Positions 21,917-29,945 of a stretch of 64,000 bases of DNA are shown one piece after another. Both the position numbers and the translations under genes were made by a program. Position 1 is the first letter of the stretch. Every line of letters begins with the position of its first letter. The notes beneath the pieces were generated by a model, which saw only the letters and a list, made by a program, of their open reading frames with translations, made no database searches and was not told the DNA's origin. The DNA comes from Siphonodentalium dalli (Eukaryota > Mollusca > Scaphopoda > Gadilida > Siphonodentaliidae): positions 39,058,918 through 39,122,917 of the forward strand of contig CP136062.1 in assembly GCA_032622095.1 (NCBI GenBank), in the 5' to 3' direction.

Positions 21917-22545
21917 TTATGCGCTCTGATATATAATAGTATCCTCGCCCGGAAATATTTTGGATCTTACTCGATATGTATCGCTAGATGTAGGCGCTAA
22001 ATCGAGTACTAGGTACCCGAAATTTTCTGAGGTTGCGTCCCTATACGCGTCTAATATAAATTTACTTTGTCCCGGAAAAGACTGCCGGGCTAAATACTGC
22101 AACTGGGTAACGTCTCGAGGATTCTTCATAAGCACGTTTATATGAGTATTGAGATTGATAGTTCTTCCGTACCGCCCCTTGTTGAATTGGTTTTGATTCA
22201 GATATATCACCGTCAGATTGCGGTGATGCATACCTTTCACAAATAGATTCTCCATCTCGCTCGATGATAACACGGTATCCATCAAGTCATCCAAAACGAC
22301 CACGTTACATTTATTCGAATTTGATATATCTCTCAAATCTTTTTCGTCGGGTACACCCTCGCGATACGAAATAAACGAGAGTTCTCTAGCTATTTGATAG
22401 TACAAAGGTTGATATATTCCGTAACAATATAGTACACGATCTGGTGCTTGTGAGAACATTTCAACAAACGATACAACCAAGTAGTTTTTCCCGAACACGT
22501 AGCTCCGGAAATAGCGATCGACGTGTTGCTCGTAAAAGGATACAT
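21917..22545 (-). pseudogene. Packaging ATPase (FtsK/HerA type), frameshifted
   Basis: This DNA-packaging ATPase fills capsids in Polintons. ATG at 22545 opens a frame with the Walker A motif SGATCSGKTT. That frame is lost near 22460, where the remainder continues in another frame. The second frame (from 22498 to 21917) has VLYCYGIYQPLY, the Walker B-like NVVVLDDLMD, the sensor-like HHRNLTVIYLNQNQFNKGR and MKNPRDVTQL with FPGQSKF, all characteristic of the family. One frame break therefore separates Walker A from Walker B. A TATATAAA box at 22581-22588 lies about 40 bp upstream. Confidence 0.85.
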
Positions 22546-22580
22546 AGTTGAATAACCGTTATCGGCGGTATTAGTGCTAA

Positions 22581-22588
22581 TTTATATA
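22581..22588 (-). promoter_or_regulatory. TATATAAA box before the ATPase cluster
   Basis: Exact TATATAAA on the - strand about 36 bp upstream of the ATPase ATG (22545). The same octamer lies upstream of the PC4 gene and the 133-aa gene. Confidence 0.5.
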
Positions 22589-22759
22589 TGTGAGAAAAGG
22601 TAAGAGAGATATATCGATCGAATAGAGGGGGGGATAATAAAAGACGAATACACAATAATTAAATACGTATATTGTTTAATCCATTATAGAATACAGTACT
22701 TCCGTTGAACGCTCCAAGAGAAAGTTGGTTCCTTGCCACGAGCTCTGATATTAGTTCGT

Positions 22760-22790
22760 TTTGTTTTTTGTTTTTTGTTTTTTTTTTGTA
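22760..22790. repeat. Poly-T/G low-complexity tract
   Basis: A run of T interrupted by single Gs in copy 1. In copies 2 and 3 (from about 26333 and 29877) the interruptions are gone and a plain T run remains. This accounts for most of the length difference of copy 1. Confidence 0.8.
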
Positions 22791-22841
22791 TGTCCGATAC
22801 CCCGGTTGGGTGGGCGGGATACGTGTTCATAAACTTCCGCT

Positions 22842-23132
22842 TCAGAGTACTTCTTTTCGAATATCAGACTCGGTGATAACGATATTTTGAAATTGTTCGT
22901 AGGTCACCGTCCTTTCAATGTTTTTGGCTTCGTCTTTAAACACACGAAATAACTCGCTTTCATCAGTTGTATAGAAAGCGATAGCGAATAACTCCGGCCA
23001 CATTTGGTTCGGCTGTAAACACACGTCGTGATCGTTTTGGCTGGGTCTGTTATTTATACAGCCGTAACAAGTTTTTTCCACTTCAACGCGTAATTGCTTT
23101 CGAACCAGTTCGGCGTAAATATTAATTAACAA
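22842..23132 (-). CDS. Small CxxC protein of Polintons (copy 1)
   Basis: 96 aa. The N-terminus is a short helix (INIYAELVRKQL), followed by a metal-site-like CYGCINNRPSQNDHDVC (C-x2-C...H...C), then an acidic helical C-terminal half (ESELFRVFKDEAKNIE). The CYGC..PSQ..H..C signature recurs in small proteins of invertebrate Polintons. The function is unknown. Its start lies within the 3' end of the PC4-gene region. Copies 2 and 3 have lost one T in the N-terminal part and are 5' truncated in this frame. Confidence 0.6.
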   Translation of the reverse strand: MLINIYAELVRKQLRVEVEKTCYGCINNRPSQNDHDVCLQPNQMWPELFAIAFYTTDESELFRVFKDEAKNIERTVTYEQFQNIVITESDIRKEVL

Positions 23133-23210
23133 TCCACGTAGATCGTCGCAGTGTGTGGCCGGAACGGGTGTTAATAGCTCTTCCTATTCCTTTATACTTT
23201 GGTCTATATT

Positions 23211-23615
23211 CTATATATTCTTCTTCAATTCGTCCAATTCTTGAGTTTTGAGAGTGATTCCGTTCGATGACGGGTTGAGATTTCCGTCGTTTCGATAAAA
23301 CTTGCGGATATGTATTAGGGTACATCCCGCGTAAATACAAACGTTAATATATCTGTCCCTTCCCAAGTAAATCATATCCATTTCCGTCCCGTCTATTCCT
23401 TGAATACGACTGTGAATTTCGTATTCGATAACGGCTAAGTTCGTTCTAAGAATTTCGTATTCTCCAATATGCAGACTGATACCGGTTTTGGAAGGTTTAA
23501 GGTTTCCATCCTGCGTGTAATATCTCCTTATATGCACATTCACTATACCTTGGTAGGAAGACACGTCTGCGTAAATATCTCTACCGAGGTAAATCATTTT
23601 GTGCTTGGAAAACAT
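23211..23615 (-). CDS. Tandem PC4 (p15) domain protein (copy 1)
   Basis: 134 aa with two PC4-like ssDNA-binding domains back to back. The first starts MIYLGRDIYADVSSYQGIV and continues with VHIRRYYTQDGNLKPSKTGI. The second starts MIYLGRDRYINVCIYAGC and continues IHIRKFYRNDGNLNPSSNGI. The 'YLG(K/R)D..V.V....G..HIR..Y..DG.L.P...GI' pattern is that of transcriptional coactivator p15/PC4. A role in ssDNA binding during replication or in transcription is inferred. A TAG directly after KKNI ends this copy; copies 2 and 3 have CAG there and continue for 32 residues. A TATATAAA box lies at 23652-23659. Confidence 0.8.
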   Translation of the reverse strand: MFSKHKMIYLGRDIYADVSSYQGIVNVHIRRYYTQDGNLKPSKTGISLHIGEYEILRTNLAVIEYEIHSRIQGIDGTEMDMIYLGRDRYINVCIYAGCTLIHIRKFYRNDGNLNPSSNGITLKTQELDELKKNI

Positions 23616-23651
23616 AATAGAATATACTAAACGGTTGTGTTACGTTCGTAC

Positions 23652-23659
23652 TTTATATA
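23652..23659 (-). promoter_or_regulatory. TATATAAA box before the PC4 gene
   Basis: Exact TATATAAA on the - strand about 37 bp upstream of the ATG at 23615. It is preserved in copies 2 (about 27219-27226) and 3 (30762-30769). Confidence 0.5.
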
Positions 23660-23753
23660 CCGGGTAGCTGAACTGGCACGAACCGGTTTTATCCAGAATA
23701 CCTCCCGCTCAGCGTTATTGTGGGTGTGTTATATATAGATCTTCCTAATTAGG

Positions 23754-24011
23754 TTATAGATACTTCGCTGATAGTGCGTTGCATAGACGGGCCGGTAGCA
23801 TATAACCCAGGCATCCGCTTACTAAACTCGTCCAGAATGCCGTTTGATTTGTTCCTGCACTTAGATTTACCAAGCTTACGACGATCACTATTATAATAAC
23901 GGTTACCTGGCAGAAATATACAATTTGCGCACGAGAAATTTCTCTACCCATCCAATCCCATTTAGTCGACCTGTTGGACGGCGCTCTCTCTATAGTGTCA
24001 ACGTCATCCAT
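23754..24011 (-). CDS. Small two-helix membrane protein (copy 1)
   Basis: 85 aa. A polar N-terminus (MDDVDTIERAPSNRSTKWDW) is followed by a long hydrophobic helix (IVYFCQVTVIIIVIVVSLVNLSAG) and a second weaker one (AFWTSLVSGCLGYMLPA). The order 'polar head, TM, SLVNLS, W..LVS..LGYMLP' recurs in small Polinton proteins. The function is unknown; a virion or host-membrane role is possible. A missing G after MLPA in copy 1 changes its last residues. Copies 2 and 3 keep the longer ending (MLPAPSMQ...), which is closer to the usual form. Confidence 0.65.
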   Translation of the reverse strand: MDDVDTIERAPSNRSTKWDWMGREISRAQIVYFCQVTVIIIVIVVSLVNLSAGTNQTAFWTSLVSGCLGYMLPARLCNALSAKYL

Positions 24012-24069
24012 CGCACGAAGTGATTAGGGAACTGTCGGGTGTACTGCCCTCGTATTTCCTTATAAGTAA

Positions 24070-24732
24070 TTATTTTTGCGACGTTTCGGAATAACCGCAT
24101 AAAATTCTGTTAATATTACGTCGGGTAATATTTTTCATCTCTGCCGCATTTACGTTCCCATCGAGTATGATAACGGGAGCCGGTGCTAAAAACTTGGATC
24201 GTTTTATAAGCCATTCCTCGTGCAATTGGTGAAGCGATTGAATATATTCAAAGTTTATCGTCTCTTCCTCCTTTCTGGCTCGTGTTTTAATCCTCTCAGC
24301 GACAACTTCCGGTTTTGTTCGTAAATATAGAATAAGGTCGGCTTTTATATACGAGTTTTCCAGAAGGCACATAAACCATTCCGTCAAAATATTATATTCT
24401 ATTTCGGTCAGGTTGCCGCTTCGAAACAGATTTTGTGTAAATATATAATGTCCGCTGTATAGTGACCTTTCCATACGTTTTATCGGCTTGGTAGTTTCTT
24501 GTTTGTGGCGCTTGGTAGAAGTCAATTGAACGTATGACTGAAACGTCATTGCCCACCATTTTGCGTTGATATACATTAATTCCAAAGCGTTGACACCTTC
24601 TATATTCCTCCATCGTTCAACCGGTTCTGCGTTTATACTCACTCGCAGATCCTCTTGAAAATAACTAAGGAAAGTCGTTTTTCCCGCGCCTATATTGCCT
24701 TCTACGCACACTGTGTATTTGCTTCCTTCCAT
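24070..24732 (-). CDS. dNK: Deoxynucleoside kinase (dNK/TK2 family), copy 1
   Basis: 220 aa, open. It phosphorylates deoxynucleosides with ATP and so supplies dNTP precursors. P-loop GNIGAGKTT at residues 12-20, EPVERW at 36-41 (substrate Glu), the MERS motif at 87-90 followed by LYSGHYIF, and the Arg-rich lid RIKTRARKEEET at 147-158. The overall order and length match animal and insect dNK/TK2 enzymes, and nothing essential is visibly missing. It lies 14 bp downstream of the 133-aa gene, so the two are probably co-transcribed. A host origin of the gene is likely by family, and it is unusual cargo for a Polinton. This is the only one of three copies with an intact P-loop. Confidence 0.93.
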   Translation of the reverse strand: MEGSKYTVCVEGNIGAGKTTFLSYFQEDLRVSINAEPVERWRNIEGVNALELMYINAKWWAMTFQSYVQLTSTKRHKQETTKPIKRMERSLYSGHYIFTQNLFRSGNLTEIEYNILTEWFMCLLENSYIKADLILYLRTKPEVVAERIKTRARKEEETINFEYIQSLHQLHEEWLIKRSKFLAPAPVIILDGNVNAAEMKNITRRNINRILCGYSETSQK

Positions 24733-24746
24733 TTTTTGTGTTGTTG

Positions 24747-25148
24747 CTAGAATGACACAAAAATTTCCGTAAAAGATAACTTCGTATCTATATCCGGTAT
24801 AACGTCCCAGTATAGATCTGGTTGGTCCTCCGGTGATGCTATATTATCCATTATAGGTTCTTTTTCCGGATATATGTCTGTTCTGGGTTGAAGGTTTTGT
24901 TTGCGCCTCCTTGATACTTTTGATAGTACGCTGGGTTGATACCGCGTTTTTCTGTTTAGACGCAGAATAGCCGGTCGATATAGAGTGTTGGCCGCTACTT
25001 TCTTGGTATTATTCTTTATTCTTTGATCTATTATATGTGCTCGTAATATAACCGCGTTATATATTCCTTTTATAGTACCAATATATAGCATAGGGATATT
25101 TTTATCAGCGATATCCGCTAATAATTTGGTTACTCGAACGGCTTTCAT
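24747..25148 (-). CDS. Unknown 133-aa protein (copy 1)
   Basis: 133 aa, nearest gene to the right TIR. The N-terminal third is amphipathic (KLLADIADKNIPMLYIGTIKGIYNAVIL), the middle is strongly basic (RRRKQNLQPRTD), and the end is acidic (SPEDQPDLYWDVIPDID). No domain is recognised. The frame is open in all three tandem copies, with a few amino-acid changes (N/K in the middle; K to I at residue 16 in copy 3), so it is the best-preserved accessory frame. It is followed closely by the kinase. A TATATAAA box at 25237-25244 lies about 90 bp upstream. Confidence 0.6.
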   Translation of the reverse strand: MKAVRVTKLLADIADKNIPMLYIGTIKGIYNAVILRAHIIDQRIKNNTKKVAANTLYRPAILRLNRKTRYQPSVLSKVSRRRKQNLQPRTDIYPEKEPIMDNIASPEDQPDLYWDVIPDIDTKLSFTEIFVSF

Positions 25149-25236
25149 TTATCTTCTATATAATATCTTCCCCTTTGTGATGATAGCCGCTATGATAATA
25201 CGTTGTTAGCTGTACTACTTTTGATGCTGGGGGGGA

Positions 25237-25244
25237 TTTATATA
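25237..25244 (-). promoter_or_regulatory. TATATAAA box of the kinase operon-like unit
   Basis: Exact TATATAAA on the - strand between the right TIR and the 133-aa gene. It is present in all three tandem copies. Confidence 0.45.
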
Positions 25245-25356
25245 AGACGTGTTACTGTAGTGTGTGACATTGTTGCGGCGTGCTTATCTCATTAACCGAT
25301 TTGTTGTAACTGAACTGCTGTTTGCCGATCACGCGCTATTCTCGTGATAACCTTGA

Positions 25357-25817
25357 CCGATTTGTTGTGGAAATTTTTGTTTGCCTATTACTTAGACGTA
25401 CACGCCCCCCCCCCCCCGATCACGCGCTAATGTCGTGATAACCCGGCCACGATCACGCGCTATTGTCGTGATAACCGTCGCCGACTTGTTGCGGAATATT
25501 TTGTTTGCCCTTGACCTAGAGATACGCGCGTTGTTTACGCGCTATTCTGGTGATAACCTTGGCCGGTTTGTTATATATAACCTAGACATACACACCCGTG
25601 ATGCCGCGTTATTCTCGTGATAACCTTGGCCGATTTGTTGTGGAATATATAGTTTACCCGTGACCTAGACATATTACAACCGTGATCACGTGCTATTGTC
25701 GTGATAACCTTCACCGATATACACCCACGCGTCGTGACCTATAACCCCTGATGGCACAGGAACAGGCGCTCAAATCAACAATCAAACGGTATACTAGAAT
25801 ACTCTTCCTATACTACT
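25357..25817 (-). repeat. Right terminal inverted repeat (copy 1)
   Basis: It is the reverse complement of 11074-11550 with moderate internal divergence. It carries spaced dyads of the form ATCACG-N9-CGTGAT at 25419-25439, 25452-25472, about 25534-25554, 25601-25621 and 25685-25705, plus one just inside the TIR at 25328-25348. Tandem copies of this TIR end at 29360 and 32904. A C tract inside it varies in length among copies. Confidence 0.9.
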
Positions 25818-26292
25818 ATCATGCATAACTTTGTGGTAATACATGACTCATGATACATTACCCTTGAGAACAAAATAAACACGATTTGTGACATTAACTA
25901 AATTACGATACCACCTCCGTGTACGTGGTATCGCCAAACCGGAGGGTATCACCAAACCGGAGGGTATCACCAAACCCGAGGGTATCGCCAAACCCGAGAA
26001 TTGTGGTTTTGATAAATGAACATATCTCCCCGCAGATAAAGCTATATATCTCCCAGTTAAAATGTGATATCCACTATTCAAAACATAATTTCGCAAAGCA
26101 GAATGTCCCCCCAATGGGAAAGCGACCACAGCTTGCTCTCACCCCGATAAATTTAATAGAAATTCTGACTCATTTCCCATTTTATTATAAATAGTAGACA
26201 CTTTTTGACGTTACGAGTTCGTTTGAAACATAATTATAAGTCATAGATGGCGGATAATGCGTGTATCAATAGAAAAATATATGTTTAATTAA
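25818..26292. repeat. Host flank included in the triplication (copy 1)
   Basis: It starts with the ATCATG duplication and 'cataactttgtgg', then a stretch matching host DNA at 10862-10945 in the same orientation ('acatgactcatgatacatta', 'acgatttgtgacattaacta'). Four 18-bp units 'ggtatc(a/g)ccaaacc(g/c)gag' lie at about 25927-26000. The last roughly 90 bp are the left edge of the foldback element. Open frames on both strands here come from the 18-bp units. Confidence 0.8.
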
Positions 26293-26402
26293 GAAAGTTG
26301 GTTCCTTGCCACGAGCTCTGATATTAGTTCCTTGTTTTTTTTTTTTTTGTATGTCCGATACCCCGGTTGGGTGGGCGGGATACGTGTTCATAAACGTCCG
26401 CT

Positions 26403-26642
26403 TCAGAGTACTTCTTTTCGAATATCAGACTCGGTGATAACGATATTTTGAAATTGTTCGTAGGTCACCGTCCTTTCAATGTTTTTGGCTTCGTCTTTAA
26501 ACACACGAAATAACTCGCTTTCATCAGTTGTATAGAAAGCGATAGCGAATAACTCCGGCCACATTTGGTTCGGCTGTAAACACACGTCGTGATCGTTTTG
26601 GCTGGGTCTGTTATTTATACAGCCGTAACAAGTTTTTTCCAC
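26403..26642 (-). pseudogene. Small CxxC protein, copy 2, 5' frameshifted
   Basis: 79 aa from MEKTCYGC. The C-x2-C...H...C core and acidic C-terminus are identical to copy 1. Loss of one T upstream puts the N-terminal helix into another frame. Confidence 0.6.
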
Positions 26643-26681
26643 TTCAACGCGTAATTGCTTCGAACCAGTTCGGCGTAAATA

Positions 26682-27164
26682 TTAATTAACAATCCACGTA
26701 AATCGTCGCAGTGTGTGGCCGTAACGGGTGTTAATAGCTCTTCCTGTTCCTTTATACTTTATACTTTGGTCTATATTCTGTATATTCTTCTTCAATTCGT
26801 CCAATTCTTGAGTTTTGAGAGTGATTCCGTTCGATGACGGGTTGAGATTTCCGTCGTTTCGATAAAACTTGCGGATATGTATTAGGGTACATCCCGCGTA
26901 AATACAAACGTTAATATATCTGTCCCTTCCCAAGTAAATCATATCCATTTCCGTCCCGTCTATTCCTTGAATACGACTGTGAATTTCGTATTCGATAACG
27001 GCTAAGTTCGTTCTAAGAATTTCGTATTCTCCAATATGCAGACTGATACCGGGTTTGGAAGGTTTAAGGTTTCCATCCTGCGTGTAATATCTCCTTATAT
27101 GCACATTCACTATACCTTGGTAGGAAGACACGTCTGCGTAAATATCTCTACCGAGGTAAATCAT
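26682..27164 (-). CDS. Tandem PC4 domain protein, copy 2
   Basis: 160 aa with both PC4-like domains intact. The first ATG of copy 1 is changed (cat to aat on the + strand), so the frame would start at MIYLGRD. At the end, CAG replaces the TAG of copy 1 and the protein continues through QNIDQSIKYKG to TWIVN. It has one amino-acid change (T to P) in the first domain relative to copies 1 and 3. Confidence 0.65.
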   Translation of the reverse strand: MIYLGRDIYADVSSYQGIVNVHIRRYYTQDGNLKPSKPGISLHIGEYEILRTNLAVIEYEIHSRIQGIDGTEMDMIYLGRDRYINVCIYAGCTLIHIRKFYRNDGNLNPSSNGITLKTQELDELKKNIQNIDQSIKYKGTGRAINTRYGHTLRRFTWIVN

Positions 27165-27315
27165 TTTGTGCTTGGAAAAAATAATAGAATATACTAAACG
27201 GTTGTGTTACGTTCGTACTTTATATACCGGGTAGCTGAACTGGCTCGAACCGGTTTTATCCAGAATACCTCCCGCTCAGGGTTATTGTGGGTGTGTTATA
27301 TATAGATCTTCCTAA

Positions 27316-27579
27316 TTAGGTTATAGATACTTCGCTGATAGTGCGTTGCATAGACGGGGCCGGTAGCATATGACCCAGGCATCCGCTTACTAAACTCGTC
27401 CAGAATGCCGTTTGATTTGTTCCTGCACTTAGATTTACCAAGCTTACGACGATCACTATCATAATAACGGTTACCTGGCAGAAATATACAATTTGCGCAC
27501 GAGAAATTTCTCTACCCATCCAATCACATTTAGTCGACCTGTTGGACGGCGCTCTCTCTATAGTGTCAACGTCATCCAT
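27316..27579 (-). CDS. Small two-helix membrane protein, copy 2
   Basis: 87 aa. Same head and helices as copy 1, with W18 changed to C and I to M in the first helix. An extra G gives the longer C-terminus beginning MLPAPSMQ. Confidence 0.6.
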   Translation of the reverse strand: MDDVDTIERAPSNRSTKCDWMGREISRAQIVYFCQVTVIMIVIVVSLVNLSAGTNQTAFWTSLVSGCLGHMLPAPSMQRTISEVSIT

Positions 27580-27637
27580 CGCACGAAGTGATTAGGGAAC
27601 TGTCGGGTGTACTGCCCTCGTATTTCCTTATAAGTAA

Positions 27638-28278
27638 TTATTTTTGCGACGTTTCGGAATAACCGCATAAAATTCTGTTAATATTACGTCGGGTAATATT
27701 TTTCATCTCTGCCGCATTTACGTTCCCATCGAGTATGATAACGGGAGCCGGTGATAAAAACTTGGATCGTTTTATAAGCCATTCCTCGTGCAATTGGTGA
27801 AGCGATTGAATATATTCAAAGTTTATCGTCTCTTCCTCCTTTCTGGCTCGTGTTTTAATCCTCTCAGCGACAACTTCCGGTTTTGTTCATAAATATAGAA
27901 TAAGGTCGGCTTTTATATACGAGTTTTCCAGAAGGCACATAAACCATTCCGTCAAAATATTATATTCTATTTCGGTCAGGTTGCCGCTTCGAAACAGATT
28001 TTGTGTAAATATATAATGTCCGCTGTATAGTGACCTTTCCATACGTTTTATCGGCTTGGTAGTTTCTTGTTTGTGGCGCTTGGTAGAAGTCAATTGAACG
28101 TATGACTGAAACGTCATTGCCCACCATTTTGCGTTGGTATACATTAATTCCAAAGCGTTGACACCTTCTATATTCCTCCATCGTTCAACCGGTTCTGCGT
28201 TTATACTCACTCGCGGATCCTCTTGAAAATAACTAATATATTGCCTTCTACGCACACTGTGTATTTGCTTCCTTCCAT
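27638..28278 (-). pseudogene. Deoxynucleoside kinase, copy 2, P-loop deleted and truncated
   Basis: A 22-bp deletion near 28236 removes the coding sequence of the GAGKTT part of the P-loop and shifts the frame. The kinase frame downstream is joined by chance to a different upstream ATG (28306). A CpG-type change (cga to tga) creates a stop after LILYL (27887-27889), so the lid and C-terminus are also cut off. It is not an active kinase. Confidence 0.85.
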
Positions 28279-28292
28279 TTTTTGTGTTGTTG

Positions 28293-28694
28293 CTAGAATG
28301 ACACAAATATTTCCGTAAAAGATAACTTCGTATCTATATCCGGTATAACGTCCCAGTATAGATCTGGTTGGTCCTCCGGTGATGCTATATTATCCATTAT
28401 AGGTTCTTTTTCCGGATATATGTCTGTTCTGGGTTGAAGGTTTTGTTTGCGCCTCCTTGATACTTTTGATAGTACGCTGGGTTGATACCGCGTTTTTCTT
28501 TTCAGACGCAGAATAGCCGGTCGATATAGAGTGTTGGCCGCTACTTTCTTGGTATTATTCTTTATTCTTTGATCTATTATATGTGCTCGTAATATAACCG
28601 CGTTATATATTCCTTTTATAGTACCAATATATAGCATAGGGATATTTTTATCAGCGATATCCGCTAATAATTTGGTTACTCGAACGGCTTTCAT
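28293..28694 (-). CDS. Unknown 133-aa protein, copy 2
   Basis: Full-length and open, with one N-to-K change relative to copy 1. Description as for copy 1. Confidence 0.55.
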   Translation of the reverse strand: MKAVRVTKLLADIADKNIPMLYIGTIKGIYNAVILRAHIIDQRIKNNTKKVAANTLYRPAILRLKRKTRYQPSVLSKVSRRRKQNLQPRTDIYPEKEPIMDNIASPEDQPDLYWDVIPDIDTKLSFTEIFVSF

Positions 28695-28899
28695 TTATCT
28701 TCTATATAATATCTTCCCCTTTGTGATGATAGCCGCTATGATAATACGTTGTTAGCTGTACTACTTTTGATGCTGGGGGGGATTTATATAAGACGTGTTA
28801 CTGTAGTGTGTGACATTGTTGCGGCGTGCTTATCTCATTAACCGATTTGTTGTAACTGAACTGCTGTTTGCCGATCACGCGCTATTCTCGTGATAACCT

Positions 28900-29360
28900 T
28901 GACCGATTTGTTGTGGAAATTTTTGTTTGCCTATTACTTAGACGTACACGCCCCCCCCCCGATCACGCGCTAATGTCGTGATAACCCGGCCACGATCACG
29001 CGCTATTGTCGTGATAACCGTCGCCGACTTGTTGCGGAATATTTTGTTTGCCCTTGACCTAGAGATACGCGCGTTGTTTACGCGCTATTCTGGTGATAAC
29101 CTTGGCCGGTTTGTTATATATAACCTAGACATACACACCCGTGATGCCGCGTTATTCTCGTGATAACCTTGGCCGATTTGTTGTGGAATATATAGTTTAC
29201 CCGTGACCTAGACATATTACAACCGTGATCACGTGCTATTGTCGTGATAACCTTCACCGATATACACCCACGCGTCGTGACCTATAACCCCTGATGGCAC
29301 AGGAACAGGCGCTCAAATCAACAATCAAACGGTATACTAGAATACTCTTCCTATACTACT
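28900..29360 (-). repeat. Right terminal inverted repeat, copy 2
   Basis: It matches the copy 1 TIR with the same dyads and a shorter C tract (about 10). It is followed by ATCATG (29361-29366) and the same host flank to 29835. Confidence 0.9.
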
Positions 29361-29945
29361 ATCATGCATAACTTTGTGGTAATACATGACTCATGATACA
29401 TTACCCTTGAGAACAAAATAAACACGATTTGTGACATTAACTAAATTACGATACCACCTCCGTGTACGTGGTATCGCCAAACCGGAGGGTATCACCAAAC
29501 CGGAGGGTATCACCAAACCCGAGGGTATCGCCAAACCCGAGAATTGTGGTTTTGATAAATGAACATATCTCCCCGCAGATAAAGCTATATATCTCCCAGT
29601 TAAAATGTGATATCCACTATTCAAAACATAATTTCGCAAAGCAGAATGTCCCCCCAATGGGAAAGCGACCACAGCTTGCTCTCACCCCGATAAATTTAAT
29701 AGAAATTCTGACTCATTTCCCATTTTATTATAAATAGTAGACACTTTTTGACGTTACGAGTTCGTTTGAAACATAATTATAAGTCATAGATGGCGGATAA
29801 TGCGTGTATCAATAGAAAAATATATGTTTAATTAAGAAAGTTGGTTCCTTGCCACGAGCTCTGATATTAGTTCCTTGTTTTTTTTTTTTTTGTATGTCCG
29901 ATACCCCGGTTGGGTGGGCGGGATACGTGTTCATAAACGTCCGCT

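Larger units (their letters stand above)
11074..25817. mobile_element. Polinton/Maverick (adintovirus-like) element, decayed
   Basis: The ends are exact. The element starts AGTAGTATAGGAAGAGT (11074) and finishes with the perfect reverse complement (to 25817). The 6-bp duplication ATCATG lies on both sides, and 6 bp is the duplication size of Polintons. Inside are the hallmark genes: protein-primed type PolB (+ strand), and rve integrase, adenain-type protease, FtsK/HerA-like packaging ATPase, double jelly-roll major capsid and penton-like proteins (all - strand). Several are inactivated by frameshifts or stop codons. It is an endogenous virus-like element and is no longer fully coding. Its right end is also present in two further tandem copies up to 33385. 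Confidence 0.95.

Noticed and set aside
24392-24613. 73-codon - strand frame, repeated at 27960 and 31503
   Set aside because: It is in another frame inside the kinase gene, and its composition is that of a shadow.
25435-25620. 61-codon + frame repeated at 28978 and 32522
   Set aside because: It lies wholly in the TIR sub-repeats. Its conservation among copies is explained by the tandem duplication.
25848-26194. Opposed frames of about 90 codons, repeated in all three units
   Set aside because: Both are readings of the 18-bp repeats and host flank, and length changes in the C tract do not keep a frame.
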